This document shows positions 54,630 through 63,753 of a stretch of 63,775 bases of DNA, one piece after another; within the stretch, counting starts at the first letter, position 1; each line of letters starts with the position of its first letter. The translations under genes and the position numbers were made by a program. Source of the stretch: an uncultured bacterium. GTDB taxonomy: Bacteria; Planctomycetota; UBA1135; GCA-002686595. The stretch spans positions 1-63,775 of the forward strand of contig CALJGV010000018.1 of the NCBI GenBank assembly GCA_938075305.1. Reading direction: 5' to 3'. The notes under the pieces were generated by a model. It was not told where the DNA came from and did not search any database. It worked only from the letters and a program-made list of their open reading frames with translations.

Positions 54630-56975
54630 ATGGGCCAACCGCAGCAACCGATCCCGCTCCGCTCCAGCGAGGGGCGCAACGCCCTGGTGCGCCGCCTGGG
54701 TGTCGGGCTGCTGATCGTGCCTGCCGCCCTCTTCGCGTCGATCCACTCGACGGCCGAGGCCTCCCGAGCCACCGATCGCTCCAGCGCCGATGAGCAGGTC
54801 TTCAACGAGGCGGTGCGGCCTTTTCTGAAGCGCTACTGCACGAGGTGCCACAACGGCACCAGGTCCGAGGGCGACGTCAACCTCGCCAAGATCAGCCCCC
54901 ACCTGGCCGAGGGGCGGGACATGGAGCTCTGGAAGACGGTGCTGCTCCAGCTCGTCGTGGAAGCCATGCCCCCCTCCGACGGGAAGCAGCCGAAGGCGGG
55001 CGAGAGGGGCGCCGTGACCCGATGGATCGACGGTGAGCTCGCGAAGTCGGGGAACCAATCGGACATCTACGCCAAGCTGATGAGCCCCTCGTTCGGCAAT
55101 CATGTCGACCACGAGAAGCTGTTCAGCGGCGAGATCGACATCGAGCCCTTCTCTCCTGCACGGCTGTGGCGCACCAGCCCCAACGTGTTCGACAGCATCA
55201 AGTCGAGCTACGGCGGCGACCCCAAGCACCTCCGGCAGCCATTCCTGCTGGAGGACAAGATGGGCATCAAGGACTACGCGGACCTCCTCTTCGCCGACTC
55301 CGCCGTCGTGAACACGCTGGTCAGCAACGCCGGGGCTGCGGCTGACGCCCTCATCGAGAGGCGGTATGCAGCCCTCGCCGCGTCCAGCGAGATTCCTGAC
55401 GAGGCCACCGTCGCCCCGATCCTCCGCGACAGATTCGAGGCCGTCGTCTACCGCGCCCCCACCCAGCGCGAGGAGAAGGACTACTACCGACTCTTCCAGG
55501 GCGCCGCGCGGGAGGGCGGCACCGCGGAGGCGCTCCGGGTCGTCTTGATGGCCGTCATGCTGCACCACGAGTCCGTCTACCGGCTCGAGATTGGGCTCGG
55601 GAAGCGGGCCAGCCAGGGGCGGCGGATGCTCTCAAGCACCGAGCTCGCCTTCTCCATCGCCTACGCGCTCACCGACCAGCGACCCGACCAGGCCTTGATG
55701 CAGGCGGCCCGCGAGGGGCGGCTCGAGGACCGCGCTGACGTCCAGCGGGAGGTGGAGCGCATCCTCGCCGACCCGGGGATCAAGAAGCCGCGGACGCTAC
55801 GCTTCTTCCAGGAGTTCTTCGGCTACGCCCAGGCCCACAAGATCTTCAAGGACGAGAAGCGCTCCGGCGGATTCGCCTACTACGGCGAGAACTACCCCGA
55901 GATGTACGAGCGCGAGGCGGACTTCTTCGTGATGAACATCCTGGCGGAGGACCGGGACGTCTTCGAGCGGATGCTCACCTCGGACGAGTACTTCATCCTC
56001 AACCGGCAGACGTTCCGCAACACGGTCTACGACTTCTACCGGCGCAACCAGGCGCAGCTGGACGCGGGTGAGTTCCCCGAGGCCAAGCAGGCGGAGCTAC
56101 TCGCGAGGTTAAGCCTGCGCGGCTGGGACGAGCTCAACGAGAAGTACCACCTGCACAAGTTCAACCGGGGCTTCGACGGCAGCGTCCGCGCCATCAAACA
56201 GATCGTGAAGGAGTGCAAGGAGTGGAAGCATTCGGAAGACGAGGAGTTCCTGCTGCACGGAATGCAGCCGCTCTACCTGAAGTACCCGATGGTCTACGAC
56301 CTGGCGGACGACGAGCAGGACTTCCTGCTCCCCCAGCCCTACCAGCGGCCCCATCGAGCCGGCATGCTCACCCACCCGGCGTGGCTCATCGCCCACTCCC
56401 TCAATGACTCCACGGACCCCATTCGCCGCGGCAAGTGGGTCCGCGAGCGCCTGCTCGCTGGCGTGGTGCCCGACATCCCGATCACCGTCGACGCCACCGT
56501 CCCCGAGGACCACGGCAAGACGCTGAGGGAGCGGCTCGAGGTGACCGAGAGCCCCGAGTGCTGGCGCTGCCACGCCAAGATGAATCCGCTCGGCCACGCC
56601 TTCGAGATGTACGACGACCTGGGTCGCTTCCGGGAGACCGAGATCATCGGGAACGGCGGCAGCAAGCCGGTGAACGCCCGTGGTGTCCTCGAGGGCACCG
56701 ACGAGCCGGACATCGACGGCGAGGTCGACGACGCGCTGGACCTGATACAGCGCCTCGCCCGCTCCGACCTGGCCCGCCAGTCCATCATCCGCCACGTGTT
56801 CCGCTACTACATGGGAAGGAACGAGGCGCTCACCGACTCGAAGACGCTGATCGCGGCGGACGAGGCGTACCTCGAGAGCGGGGGGAGCTACCGTGCCCTG
56901 GTCACCTCCCTCCTCACGTCGGATTCTTTCCTCTACCGCAGGGACGTCAGGCCCGCCGGCCAGCAAGGACAATGA
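54630..56975 (+). CDS. DUF1592-type planctomycete cytochrome/PSD-domain protein
   Basis: A 781-residue exported protein (hydrophobic leader VGLLIVPAALFASIHSTAEA). A PSCyt1-type c-heme site CTRCH (70-74) lies in VRPFLKRYCTRCHNG. The middle has the PSD3/PSD4 domains (DUF1587/DUF1592; ELAFSIAYALTDQRPDQALMQAA, RTLRFFQEFFGYAQAHKIFKD). A second heme site CWRCH near 643-648 within ECWRCHAKMNPLGHAFEMYDDLGRFRE (DUF1588) and a DUF1585 end (SIIRHVFRYYMGRNEALTDS) complete the set. The family is characteristic of planctomycetes; its role is unknown, presumably extracytoplasmic redox. It overlaps the DUF1552 gene by ATGA. Confidence 0.93.
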   Translation: MGQPQQPIPLRSSEGRNALVRRLGVGLLIVPAALFASIHSTAEASRATDRSSADEQVFNEAVRPFLKRYCTRCHNGTRSEGDVNLAKISPHLAEGRDMELWKTVLLQLVVEAMPPSDGKQPKAGERGAVTRWIDGELAKSGNQSDIYAKLMSPSFGNHVDHEKLFSGEIDIEPFSPARLWRTSPNVFDSIKSSYGGDPKHLRQPFLLEDKMGIKDYADLLFADSAVVNTLVSNAGAAADALIERRYAALAASSEIPDEATVAPILRDRFEAVVYRAPTQREEKDYYRLFQGAAREGGTAEALRVVLMAVMLHHESVYRLEIGLGKRASQGRRMLSSTELAFSIAYALTDQRPDQALMQAAREGRLEDRADVQREVERILADPGIKKPRTLRFFQEFFGYAQAHKIFKDEKRSGGFAYYGENYPEMYEREADFFVMNILAEDRDVFERMLTSDEYFILNRQTFRNTVYDFYRRNQAQLDAGEFPEAKQAELLARLSLRGWDELNEKYHLHKFNRGFDGSVRAIKQIVKECKEWKHSEDEEFLLHGMQPLYLKYPMVYDLADDEQDFLLPQPYQRPHRAGMLTHPAWLIAHSLNDSTDPIRRGKWVRERLLAGVVPDIPITVDATVPEDHGKTLRERLEVTESPECWRCHAKMNPLGHAFEMYDDLGRFRETEIIGNGGSKPVNARGVLEGTDEPDIDGEVDDALDLIQRLARSDLARQSIIRHVFRYYMGRNEALTDSKTLIAADEAYLESGGSYRALVTSLLTSDSFLYRRDVRPAGQQGQ

Positions 56976-58357
56976 ACTACTCTCGACGCGAGATCATGAG
57001 GGGGCTCTCCCTCGGGGCGGGCAGCGCGCTGCTCTCCCCGCTGATGCGACAGGTCCAGCTCCAGGCAGACGGCCGCGCCGACCTCTTCCCGAGCCGCTTC
57101 GTCTTCGTCGTCAAGTCCAGTGGCATCGTGCCGGAGGGGATCACCCCGGCCGCGTTCAAGGACGCGGGCGCCAGCTCCGGCCTCGTCAACGCGGACCTGA
57201 CCGAGGTCGCCCTTCCGGAGTCCATGGCCGCCCTGGAGCCCTTCAAGGACCAGCTCTCCATCGTTCAGGGCCTCTCCGGCAAGATGTGCCGTGGCGGGCA
57301 CTCGAGCTACTTCGGCATGATGGCGGCCTATATGACCGGCGGCGAGTTCGACGCGGGCACGGTTGTGAGGGCGACCGCGGACGCAGAGCTGGCGAAGCTC
57401 AACCCCGCGCCCTTCAACCACGTGGCGCTGGCGGTCAAGGGCAAGGCCCTCAGTAAGGGGTACGGGGGCACGATGTATCCCGGCATCACGGCAGTGGGCC
57501 CGGGCAAGGAGCTGCCATTCCAGGGCTCTCCCGACGTGGCCTACGAGCAGCTCTTCGGCTCCGCCGTGTCTGCCACCGAGAGCGGCGAGAAGCGCTTCCG
57601 GCTGCAGCGGAACCTGTTCGACTTCATGGTCGACGACCTCAAGAAGGTGCGGAAGGAGGTCCCCTCCTCGGAGCGTGGCAAGCTCGACGCCTACCTGAGC
57701 TCCTTCGAGGAGCTGCAGGTCCGGCACAGCCGGCTGTCCGGGATGAAGCGCCAGATCAAGGAGCACGCCCCCGCGTTCTCCGACAGGTTCACCGCCGAGC
57801 CCGAGGAGCTCCGCCAGGAGGCTCACTTCGACCTCGCCGCGGCGGCGCTGATCGCGGGGCTGACCAACGTCGTCACGATCCGCCTCGACAACATCAACAC
57901 CACCTACAAGCAGCTGGGGATCGACAAGCACAATCACGGCATCGGGCACGACGAGGGCACGAAGAGCCAAGCCGAGTACCGCGACATCATCCGCAAGCAC
58001 CATAGCGGGCTCCTGGCGAGCCTGGCGGGGAAGCTGAAGGCGGTCCCCGAGGGAGACGGGAACCTCCTCGACCGGACCATGATCGTCTTCCTCTCCGACT
58101 CGGGAGACGCCCACCATGGCTCCTGCCTCGAGTGGCCCTACGTGGTCCTGGGCGGCTGCAGCGGCAAGCTGAAGCTGCCCGGCCGTTACCTGCGGTTCCC
58201 GGCCTACGGCGAGCTCGGCTGCCGCACCATCGCCGACTGGTGGACCACGGTCCTCAACGCCCACGGCAACCCGGTCAAGTTCTTCGGCAACGAGGACCTC
58301 GTGCTCAAGCAGAACGGCGTCTCCCATGCCGGCCCGCTGACCGAAGTCCTGGCGTAG
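56972..58357 (+). CDS. DUF1552 protein
   Basis: A 461-residue protein with a Tat-like leader (SRREIMRGLSLGAGSALLSP), so probably exported folded. FLSDSGDAHHGSC and NHGIGHDEGTK look like metal-ligand runs (Asp/His), reminiscent of the alkaline-phosphatase-like DUF1501 relatives, though no activity is established for DUF1552. The family nearly always sits beside a DUF1592 gene in planctomycetes, as it does here with an ATGA overlap, implying one functional unit. The DUF1592 partner holds the c-hemes, so this may be its co-factor-containing partner. Confidence 0.9.
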   Translation: MNYSRREIMRGLSLGAGSALLSPLMRQVQLQADGRADLFPSRFVFVVKSSGIVPEGITPAAFKDAGASSGLVNADLTEVALPESMAALEPFKDQLSIVQGLSGKMCRGGHSSYFGMMAAYMTGGEFDAGTVVRATADAELAKLNPAPFNHVALAVKGKALSKGYGGTMYPGITAVGPGKELPFQGSPDVAYEQLFGSAVSATESGEKRFRLQRNLFDFMVDDLKKVRKEVPSSERGKLDAYLSSFEELQVRHSRLSGMKRQIKEHAPAFSDRFTAEPEELRQEAHFDLAAAALIAGLTNVVTIRLDNINTTYKQLGIDKHNHGIGHDEGTKSQAEYRDIIRKHHSGLLASLAGKLKAVPEGDGNLLDRTMIVFLSDSGDAHHGSCLEWPYVVLGGCSGKLKLPGRYLRFPAYGELGCRTIADWWTTVLNAHGNPVKFFGNEDLVLKQNGVSHAGPLTEVLA

Positions 58358-58409
58358 TCGGGGCTGTGCTGCTCGGCGGATTGCCGTCGCGGCGCGGGGA
58401 CCGCGCGGC

Positions 58410-58823
58410 TCAGTTCATGATGACGTAGTGCACGTCCACGCCGTGGCGCGTCATCACCCTCGTGGACATCTCTACCGGGTCCGGCGGTGCCCCGATCCCG
58501 GCGAAGCTGACCTCGAGGTTCTGGTCATCCAGCCAGTCCACCTCGATGCCCTGGAAGCTGTGCCATGACTTGTGCTTTCCAAGCAGCCCGTCAAACGGGT
58601 CGAGCTCCTCGCCGGCGAGAGTGAGGTTCACGTTGTAGAAGGTGTAGCCCGCAGCCCCTCCACCCTCGCAATAGAAGCTCGTCGCGACCTTGGTCCCGTC
58701 CGGGCTGGCCACCTGCTGGAGCACCTGGACCGACGGCTCTCCCCCACCGAAGTCCAGGCAGCCGGCGAGGCCGAGGGAGAGCACGGCGATCAGAGGGAGC
58801 GTCAGTCGAATCAAAGCGGTCAT
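58410..58823 (-). CDS. Small predicted lipoprotein
   Basis: A 137-residue protein with a lipoprotein signal peptide (LTLPLIAVLSLGLAGC, lipobox LAGC; Cys near residue 22). The mature part begins with a Gly-rich linker, then a beta-rich domain with VASPDGTKVATSFYCEGG and YTFYNVNLTLAGEELDPFDGLLG. Residues like GIEVDWLDDQNLEVSFAG recall DUF5412-like or similar small lipoproteins, but I am not certain. It is probably anchored to a membrane. A short hairpin (6-bp stem) lies in the gap before the convergent DUF1552 stop. Confidence 0.75.
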   Translation of the reverse strand: MTALIRLTLPLIAVLSLGLAGCLDFGGGEPSVQVLQQVASPDGTKVATSFYCEGGGAAGYTFYNVNLTLAGEELDPFDGLLGKHKSWHSFQGIEVDWLDDQNLEVSFAGIGAPPDPVEMSTRVMTRHGVDVHYVIMN

Positions 58824-58992
58824 CTTGAGGGCGATCGGCGGTCAAGGCGAGGACAGGCACCACTCACAGATTAACCCTGCACCGCAAAGCTTTCCAGGTC
58901 AAACCCCAGGAGCAGACGTCGAGGCCTGCCGGCCGGCTGCGGAGCGGTCCACGGCGCGCCGGGCGGCAGGCTGGCCCGGCCCGAAGCGTCGC

Positions 58993-60441
58993 TCACTGGC
59001 GCGACCAGCCGGACATGCTCTCGATCAGGTAGGTCAGGAGCTCGGAGACCTTGACCTTCTCCTGCTGCATGGAGTCCCGGTGCCGGACCGTGACCACGTC
59101 GTCCGAGAGCGTGTCTCCGTCCACGGTCACGCAGAAGGGCGTGCCGATCTCGTCCTGGCGGCGATAGCGGCGGCCGATGGCGGCCTTCTCGTCGTAGAAG
59201 GTGCTCATGCGGGCCTTCCCGAGGAGCGCCTCGATCTCCCTGGCCTTCTCCGGCATGCCGTCCTTCTTCACCAGCGGGAAGACCGCGCACGTGATGGGCG
59301 CGATCTCGGGGTGGAAGCGCAGGACCACGCGGGTGTCCTTCTCCAGCTCCTCTTCCTCGTAGGCGTCGATCAGGAACGTGAGCGCCATGCGGTTGATGCC
59401 ACCGGCGGGCTCGATGACGTAGGGCGTGTAGTGCTCCTTGGTCTGCGGGTCGAAGAAGACCAGGTCGGTCCCCGACGCCTCGCTGTGGCGCTTGAGGTCG
59501 AAGTCGGTCCGGCAGGCGATGCCCTCGAGCTCCCCCCAGCCGAAGGGGTACTCGTACTCGATGTCGGCGGTCGCGGTGGAGTAGTGCGCGAGCTCGGAGG
59601 CCTCGTGCTCGCGCATGCGCAGCTTCTCCTCGCGGATGCCGAGCTCGGTGTACCAGTCGAAGCGCGCCTTGCGCCAGTAGTCGTACCACTGCTGCTCCTC
59701 GGCGGGCGGCACGAAGAACTCCATCTCCGCCTGCTCGAACTCGCGGGTCCGGAAGACGAAGTTGCCGGGCGTGATCTCGTTGCGGAAGCTCTTGCCGATC
59801 TGCGCGATGCCGAAGGGCGGCTTCTGGCGCGACGACTCGAGGACGTTCTTGAAGTTCAGGAAGATCCCCTGGGCCGTCTCGGGCCGCAGGTACGCGATGT
59901 TGTCCTCGCTCTGCAGGGCACCGATGTACGTCTTGAACATCAGGTTGAACTGCCGCACCTCGGTCCAGTCGTCCGTGCCGCTGATGGGACACTTGATCCC
60001 GGCCTCGGCGATGAGCGCGCCCATGGCCTCGTTGTCGCCGAGCGCCGCGTTGAGCTTCTCCTGCAGGGCCGCCGCTTGCTCCGAACGACCCTTCTTCTCG
60101 TACTTGGCGATCTTCCCCTCGATCAGGTGGTCCGCGCGGTAGCGCTGCTTCGAGGTCTTGTTGTCGATCAGCGGATCGGAGAAGCCGCCCACGTGGCCCG
60201 AGGTGATCCAGGTCTGGGGGTTCTGGATGATGGCGGAGTCCAGCCCGACCACGTCGGTACGAGCGGTGACCGTCCGCGACCACCAGGCGTCCTTGACCCG
60301 GCGGAGCAGCTCCACGCCGAGGGGCCCATAGTCGTACGTGTTCCCGATGCCGCCGTAGATCTCGGAGGCGGGGAAGACGAACCCCCTGCGCTTGCAGAGG
60401 GAGACGATGGTGTCCATGAAGCTGGGCTTGGGCTTCGCCAT
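58993..60441 (-). CDS. glyS: Glycyl-tRNA synthetase, dimeric (eukaryal/archaeal-type) class II
   Basis: A 482-residue alpha2-type glycyl-tRNA synthetase. PASEIYGGIGNTYDYGPLG opens the class II domain; YLRPETAQGIFLNFKN, AQIGKSFRNEITPGNFVFRTREFEQAEMEFF (motif 2 region) and SASGTDLVF-like segments follow, then EPAGGINRMALTFLIDAY (motif 3 region). The C-terminal anticodon-binding domain (APITCAVFPLVKKDGMPEKA and GTPFCVTVDGDTL) is complete. This single-chain form replaces the bacterial GlyQ/GlyS tetramer. The start ATG gives a normal N-terminus. It is divergent from the DUF985 gene. Confidence 0.96.
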   Translation of the reverse strand: MAKPKPSFMDTIVSLCKRRGFVFPASEIYGGIGNTYDYGPLGVELLRRVKDAWWSRTVTARTDVVGLDSAIIQNPQTWITSGHVGGFSDPLIDNKTSKQRYRADHLIEGKIAKYEKKGRSEQAAALQEKLNAALGDNEAMGALIAEAGIKCPISGTDDWTEVRQFNLMFKTYIGALQSEDNIAYLRPETAQGIFLNFKNVLESSRQKPPFGIAQIGKSFRNEITPGNFVFRTREFEQAEMEFFVPPAEEQQWYDYWRKARFDWYTELGIREEKLRMREHEASELAHYSTATADIEYEYPFGWGELEGIACRTDFDLKRHSEASGTDLVFFDPQTKEHYTPYVIEPAGGINRMALTFLIDAYEEEELEKDTRVVLRFHPEIAPITCAVFPLVKKDGMPEKAREIEALLGKARMSTFYDEKAAIGRRYRRQDEIGTPFCVTVDGDTLSDDVVTVRHRDSMQQEKVKVSELLTYLIESMSGWSRQ

Positions 60442-60545
60442 GATCGATATACGCGCGAGGAGGAGCGAGGGAGCGGGCCGGGGAGTCTATCGGCCGGACG
60501 CGCCGGAATCGTGCGCCCAGCCCCGAAGATGGCAAGCTCTCCCCC

Positions 60546-60956
60546 ATGAACGACGCCGCGCGAGACCTGGTCCGGTCCCTGGGCCTCCAGCCCCACCCCG
60601 AGGGTGGGTTCTACCGGGAGACCTTCCGCTCCGCCGTCGAGGTCCCGGCCCACGGCGGGACCCGGAGGGCGGTCACCAGCATCCTCTTCCTCCTGCCCAC
60701 GGGCGCCCGGAGCCGCCTGCACCGGGTCAAGAGCGACGAGATCTGGCTCCACCAGCGGGGCGACGAGGTCCGCCTCATCATCGGTGAGGAGGAGGTGCGA
60801 CTGGGGCAGGAGGGCTCCGCGACGCTCCAGGCCGTGGTCCCCCCCGACGTGTGGCAGGCCGCCGAGTGCCTCCCCGGGGACGCGGGCTACGCGCTGGTCG
60901 GCTGCGTGGTGGCGCCCGGGTTCGAGTTCGATGACTTCGAGCTCACCGACGACTGA
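60546..60956 (+). CDS. DUF985 cupin-domain protein
   Basis: A 136-residue single cupin. LGLQPHPEGGFYRETFRS, TSILFLLPTGARSRLHRVKSDEIWLHQRGDEVRLII and VVAPGFEFDDFELTD are the family blocks; PEGGFYRET, the HRV and DEIWL elements are the conserved core. DUF985 proteins resemble sugar-epimerase cupins; no activity is established. It is cytoplasmic. It lies 29 nt before the PDZ-prenyltransferase-like gene, from which it may be separately transcribed, as that gene has its own TAGGCT box. Confidence 0.92.
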   Translation: MNDAARDLVRSLGLQPHPEGGFYRETFRSAVEVPAHGGTRRAVTSILFLLPTGARSRLHRVKSDEIWLHQRGDEVRLIIGEEEVRLGQEGSATLQAVVPPDVWQAAECLPGDAGYALVGCVVAPGFEFDDFELTDD

Positions 60957-60973
60957 GGCTAGCCGGTCCCCGG

Positions 60974-60979
60974 TAGGCT
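60974..60979 (+). promoter_or_regulatory. Candidate -10 box (TAGGCT), leaderless-type spacing
   Basis: TAGGCT is 6 nt before the ATG of the PDZ-prenyltransferase-like gene. It is part of the 15-mer TAGGCTCGGGCCATG that also occurs before the symporter gene on the other strand. Confidence 0.45.
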
Positions 60980-60985
60980 CGGGCC

Positions 60986-62896
60986 ATGCGCTGGCTCCTC
61001 CCCTTCCCCCTCGCACTCCTCACCCTCGCGGCCCCGGGCCGCGCTGACCTCCTCGCTGAGAAGGCTCCGGCCGAGCTCTCCGGGAGCAGGACGGTGCGCG
61101 TCTCGGAGGTGCGCGGCGAGGAGGTCCTCTCCGTCGGCAAGCGCACGTCCGCGGGCCTGCGGGTCGCGGTCCCGGCGCGGCCCGAGTCCGACGGGAAGAA
61201 GAGGCTCGCCGCAAACGGCTGGTATCTCGTGGTGGAAGCCGACCTCCGCAAGGCCAAGGCCGATGCGGACGTCTCGGTCCGCTGGAAGGACGCCGCCACC
61301 GAGTGGCAGGCGATCGACTGGAGCGGCGTCGACAAGGACCCATCCGCTGCGGAGCCCACAGCCGACGAATCCGGCGCCCTGCCATTCGCAGGGCGCGTGC
61401 AGGCGTCCGCGCTCGCGGGGCGTGTCCTCGCCCTCGTGCCCCTCCCCGACGGCGCGGCGCGGGAGCTGGACGTGGAATTCGAGAACCAAGGCAGGAAGCT
61501 CGCCGTACGAGCCGCGCGGGTCATGCGCTTCCACGACGCGCCGAGCCGCACCATGCGCGGCAAGGCCAACGGCCCCTTCGGCCCCGATCAGATCGGCTGC
61601 GGGATGCTCGGCTTCACGGCCCTCACCGAGCACCAGCACACTGCGTTCAACCTGATCGACGTCCGGAGCGGCGGACCGGCGGCAGCAGCTGGCCTCGAGC
61701 AAGGGGACCTCGTGGTCGCCGTCGCGAACAAGCCCCTTGGGCGCTCGAGCCTCGCCCCCGGCTGGGACTGGTTCGAGGGCAGCCACGAGGCCGCCCTCGG
61801 CCGCGCCATCGAGGGCGCTCTCGCGGACGGACGGAAGACCGTGGAGCTCTCCTTTCTCCGCCCATCCGATGGCCCGGCCCCCGAACTCCGGACCGCCTCC
61901 ATCGCGCTCCCGATCGAGGGCGCCGTCGGCCCCCGCTTCCCGCTCTCCGGCCCGGGCGCGGACCGCTTCCGCGCGGACCTTGTGGGCTGGGCCATCGGCC
62001 ACCAGAAGCCCAACGGCTCCTGGCCCGGGACGGACGCGGTGAACCCCGCCGTCGGGGCGCTCGCGCTCCTGGGTACCCGCGACGACCAGCACCTGGGGGC
62101 GGTCAAGCGCTCCGTGGAGCGGGTCATGGCGATGAACCCGAGCCCCTCGGAGATGAAGGGGCTCGCGTACTGGTCCATCGCCTTCCACGGGATGCTGCTG
62201 TGCGAGTACCACCTGCGGACCGGCGACGAGAGCGTCCTGCCCTGGATCGAGGAGGCCGCCCGCTGGCTCCCCACCACCACCCACGAGTGCAAGTGGGGCA
62301 TGCAGGCCTTCGGCCACGGCCCGGACGGGCTGCCCTACGACAACAAGGCGCTCATGGCCCCGGCGGCGCACCTGCTCGTGTTCGACGCCCTGGCGCGGCG
62401 CGCCGGGGTGGAGTCTCGGATCTGGGAGCACATCGAGCCCTACGTGCGCCACAGCTGGTCGAACCCCGACGACGGCGGGCACGGCGCCATGGGCTACAAC
62501 GCGTCCTACCGGGACAAGGGCGAGTTCTGGTCCCGCACCGGGCTCTGCGCCCTGGCCGAGGTGCTGCGGGGAGATCGGGCCGACCTGGCGCCGCTCCTCT
62601 GCGTCCTCATGGAGGAGCGTCACCCCTGGATGCTGAACAGCCACGCCTACGGTGAGCCGGGCGCGGCCCTCGGGCTCCTCTCCCTGGCCGTGGTGAAGCC
62701 GAAGGCCTTCGAGAAGATCCTCCCCCAGTGGCGCTGGCGCTTCCTCTGCTCGTGGGAGCCGGGCTTCGGGCTGCGCTACTCGACGCCCCACATGGGGGCG
62801 CCGTACCTCGGGGAGGAGGCCATCGTGAACCTCGCCTACCTGCTGCTGCTCTCCACCGAGAACGACGGGCTCGTCATGAGCACCGCACCCAGGTGA
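60986..62896 (+). CDS. Secreted PDZ and prenyltransferase-like (DUF6288-type) protein
   Basis: A 636-residue exported protein (signal peptide LLPFPLALLTLAAPGRA). After a beta-rich N-terminal part, a PDZ-like domain (about 210-310) contains NLIDVRSGGPAAAAGLEQGDLVVAVANKPLG. The C-terminal half is an alpha-toroid of prenyltransferase/terpenoid-cyclase type (LVGWAIGHQKPNGSWPGTD, IAFHGMLLCEYHLRTGDESVLPWIEEAARWL, GFGLRYSTPHMGAPYLGEEAIVNLAYL). The architecture resembles DUF6288-type planctomycete proteins. The role is unknown and no protease motif is attached to the PDZ domain. It may be cotranscribed with DUF985, or start at its own promoter. Confidence 0.85.
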   Translation: MRWLLPFPLALLTLAAPGRADLLAEKAPAELSGSRTVRVSEVRGEEVLSVGKRTSAGLRVAVPARPESDGKKRLAANGWYLVVEADLRKAKADADVSVRWKDAATEWQAIDWSGVDKDPSAAEPTADESGALPFAGRVQASALAGRVLALVPLPDGAARELDVEFENQGRKLAVRAARVMRFHDAPSRTMRGKANGPFGPDQIGCGMLGFTALTEHQHTAFNLIDVRSGGPAAAAGLEQGDLVVAVANKPLGRSSLAPGWDWFEGSHEAALGRAIEGALADGRKTVELSFLRPSDGPAPELRTASIALPIEGAVGPRFPLSGPGADRFRADLVGWAIGHQKPNGSWPGTDAVNPAVGALALLGTRDDQHLGAVKRSVERVMAMNPSPSEMKGLAYWSIAFHGMLLCEYHLRTGDESVLPWIEEAARWLPTTTHECKWGMQAFGHGPDGLPYDNKALMAPAAHLLVFDALARRAGVESRIWEHIEPYVRHSWSNPDDGGHGAMGYNASYRDKGEFWSRTGLCALAEVLRGDRADLAPLLCVLMEERHPWMLNSHAYGEPGAALGLLSLAVVKPKAFEKILPQWRWRFLCSWEPGFGLRYSTPHMGAPYLGEEAIVNLAYLLLLSTENDGLVMSTAPR

Positions 62897-62915
62897 GCTC
62901 TCGAGGGGGGCGCGC

Positions 62916-63701
62916 TCACTCGGTGAGCCGCGCCGCGTGGACGCGGGCCACGTCCCCCATGTAGTACGGGCTGGTGTGCTCGGTGGCCGCGATCTCGATG
63001 GCGGCCTTGGCCTCCTCGGGCCGGCCGAGGACCTCGTTGTAGAGGCCCACGTAGAGGTAGGCGTAGAACAGCGCGGACTCGCTCTGCGCCGTGCCATCCG
63101 TCGCCTTGGCGGCCTCGAGCACGTGGATCGGCGTGGAGCGCCCCGCGAACATCTCGAGCACCTCCATCATCGGAACGCGAGAGTCTGGGGCCACGGGCAG
63201 GAGCCGCTGCCGGGCCGCGTCAACGCCGTCCATGCGGGCGACGCAGAGGAAGTGCCAGGCGGCGTTCTCCACATCGTTGCCGTTGACCGTGCGGTGTAGC
63301 TCGAACTGCGCCGCGCCGTCGGCGTAGCGACCCGCGTAGTAGTGGGCGATCCCCCGCCGCCAGTGGTGGGCCTCGAGCCCCGGCTCGAGCGCGACCGCCG
63401 CGTCGAAGTCCGCGATCGCCTCGTCGAAGCGCCCGGCCTTGAGGTGCTCGTCGCCCCGGCGATCGAGCTCGGACCAGGACAGCTCCTCGACCTTGAGTTC
63501 GGGCCCCGGAGCGCCCGCGGTGTCGGCGCCGTCGGGCGCGGAGAGCCTCCCGGTGGGAGGGGCCCCGAGGGGGGCGCCGGGGAGGGCCGTCGAGGAGGTC
63601 CCCTCCGGGGCCGAGGGCTCCTCCGCAGGCGACGCGGGCGAGCCACACCCAGCGATCCAGAGGGCGGCACCGAGCGAGGCCAGGGTCAGCGTGGAGTTCA
63701 T
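62916..63701 (-). CDS. TPR-repeat lipoprotein
   Basis: A 261-residue predicted lipoprotein: signal LTLASLGAALWIAGC, with Cys near residue 18, then a Pro/Ala/Ser-rich linker to about residue 70. TPR units follow: SELDRRGDEHLKAGRFDEAIADFDAAVALEPGLEAHHWRRGIAHYYAGRYADGAAQFEL, each about 34 residues. The C-terminus (ENAAWHFLCVARMDG and SALFYAYLYVGLYNEVLGRPEEAKAAIEIAA) adds more helices in the manner of NlpI-type lipoproteins. Likely a periplasmic adaptor. The ATG was chosen because it gives the lipobox; an upstream in-frame ATG would add a Trp/His-rich extension. Confidence 0.85.
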   Translation of the reverse strand: MNSTLTLASLGAALWIAGCGSPASPAEEPSAPEGTSSTALPGAPLGAPPTGRLSAPDGADTAGAPGPELKVEELSWSELDRRGDEHLKAGRFDEAIADFDAAVALEPGLEAHHWRRGIAHYYAGRYADGAAQFELHRTVNGNDVENAAWHFLCVARMDGVDAARQRLLPVAPDSRVPMMEVLEMFAGRSTPIHVLEAAKATDGTAQSESALFYAYLYVGLYNEVLGRPEEAKAAIEIAATEHTSPYYMGDVARVHAARLTE

Positions 63702-63753
63702 GGGCGGAGTATGCCACCCCCCCCAGCAGACGCCCCCCATGAACGGGCCGGGG

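Noticed and set aside
58690..60549. A 619-codon plus-strand ORF opposite glyS.
   Set aside because: Class II synthetase motifs on the minus strand define the real gene; the antisense frame is Leu/Val/Asp-rich shadow.
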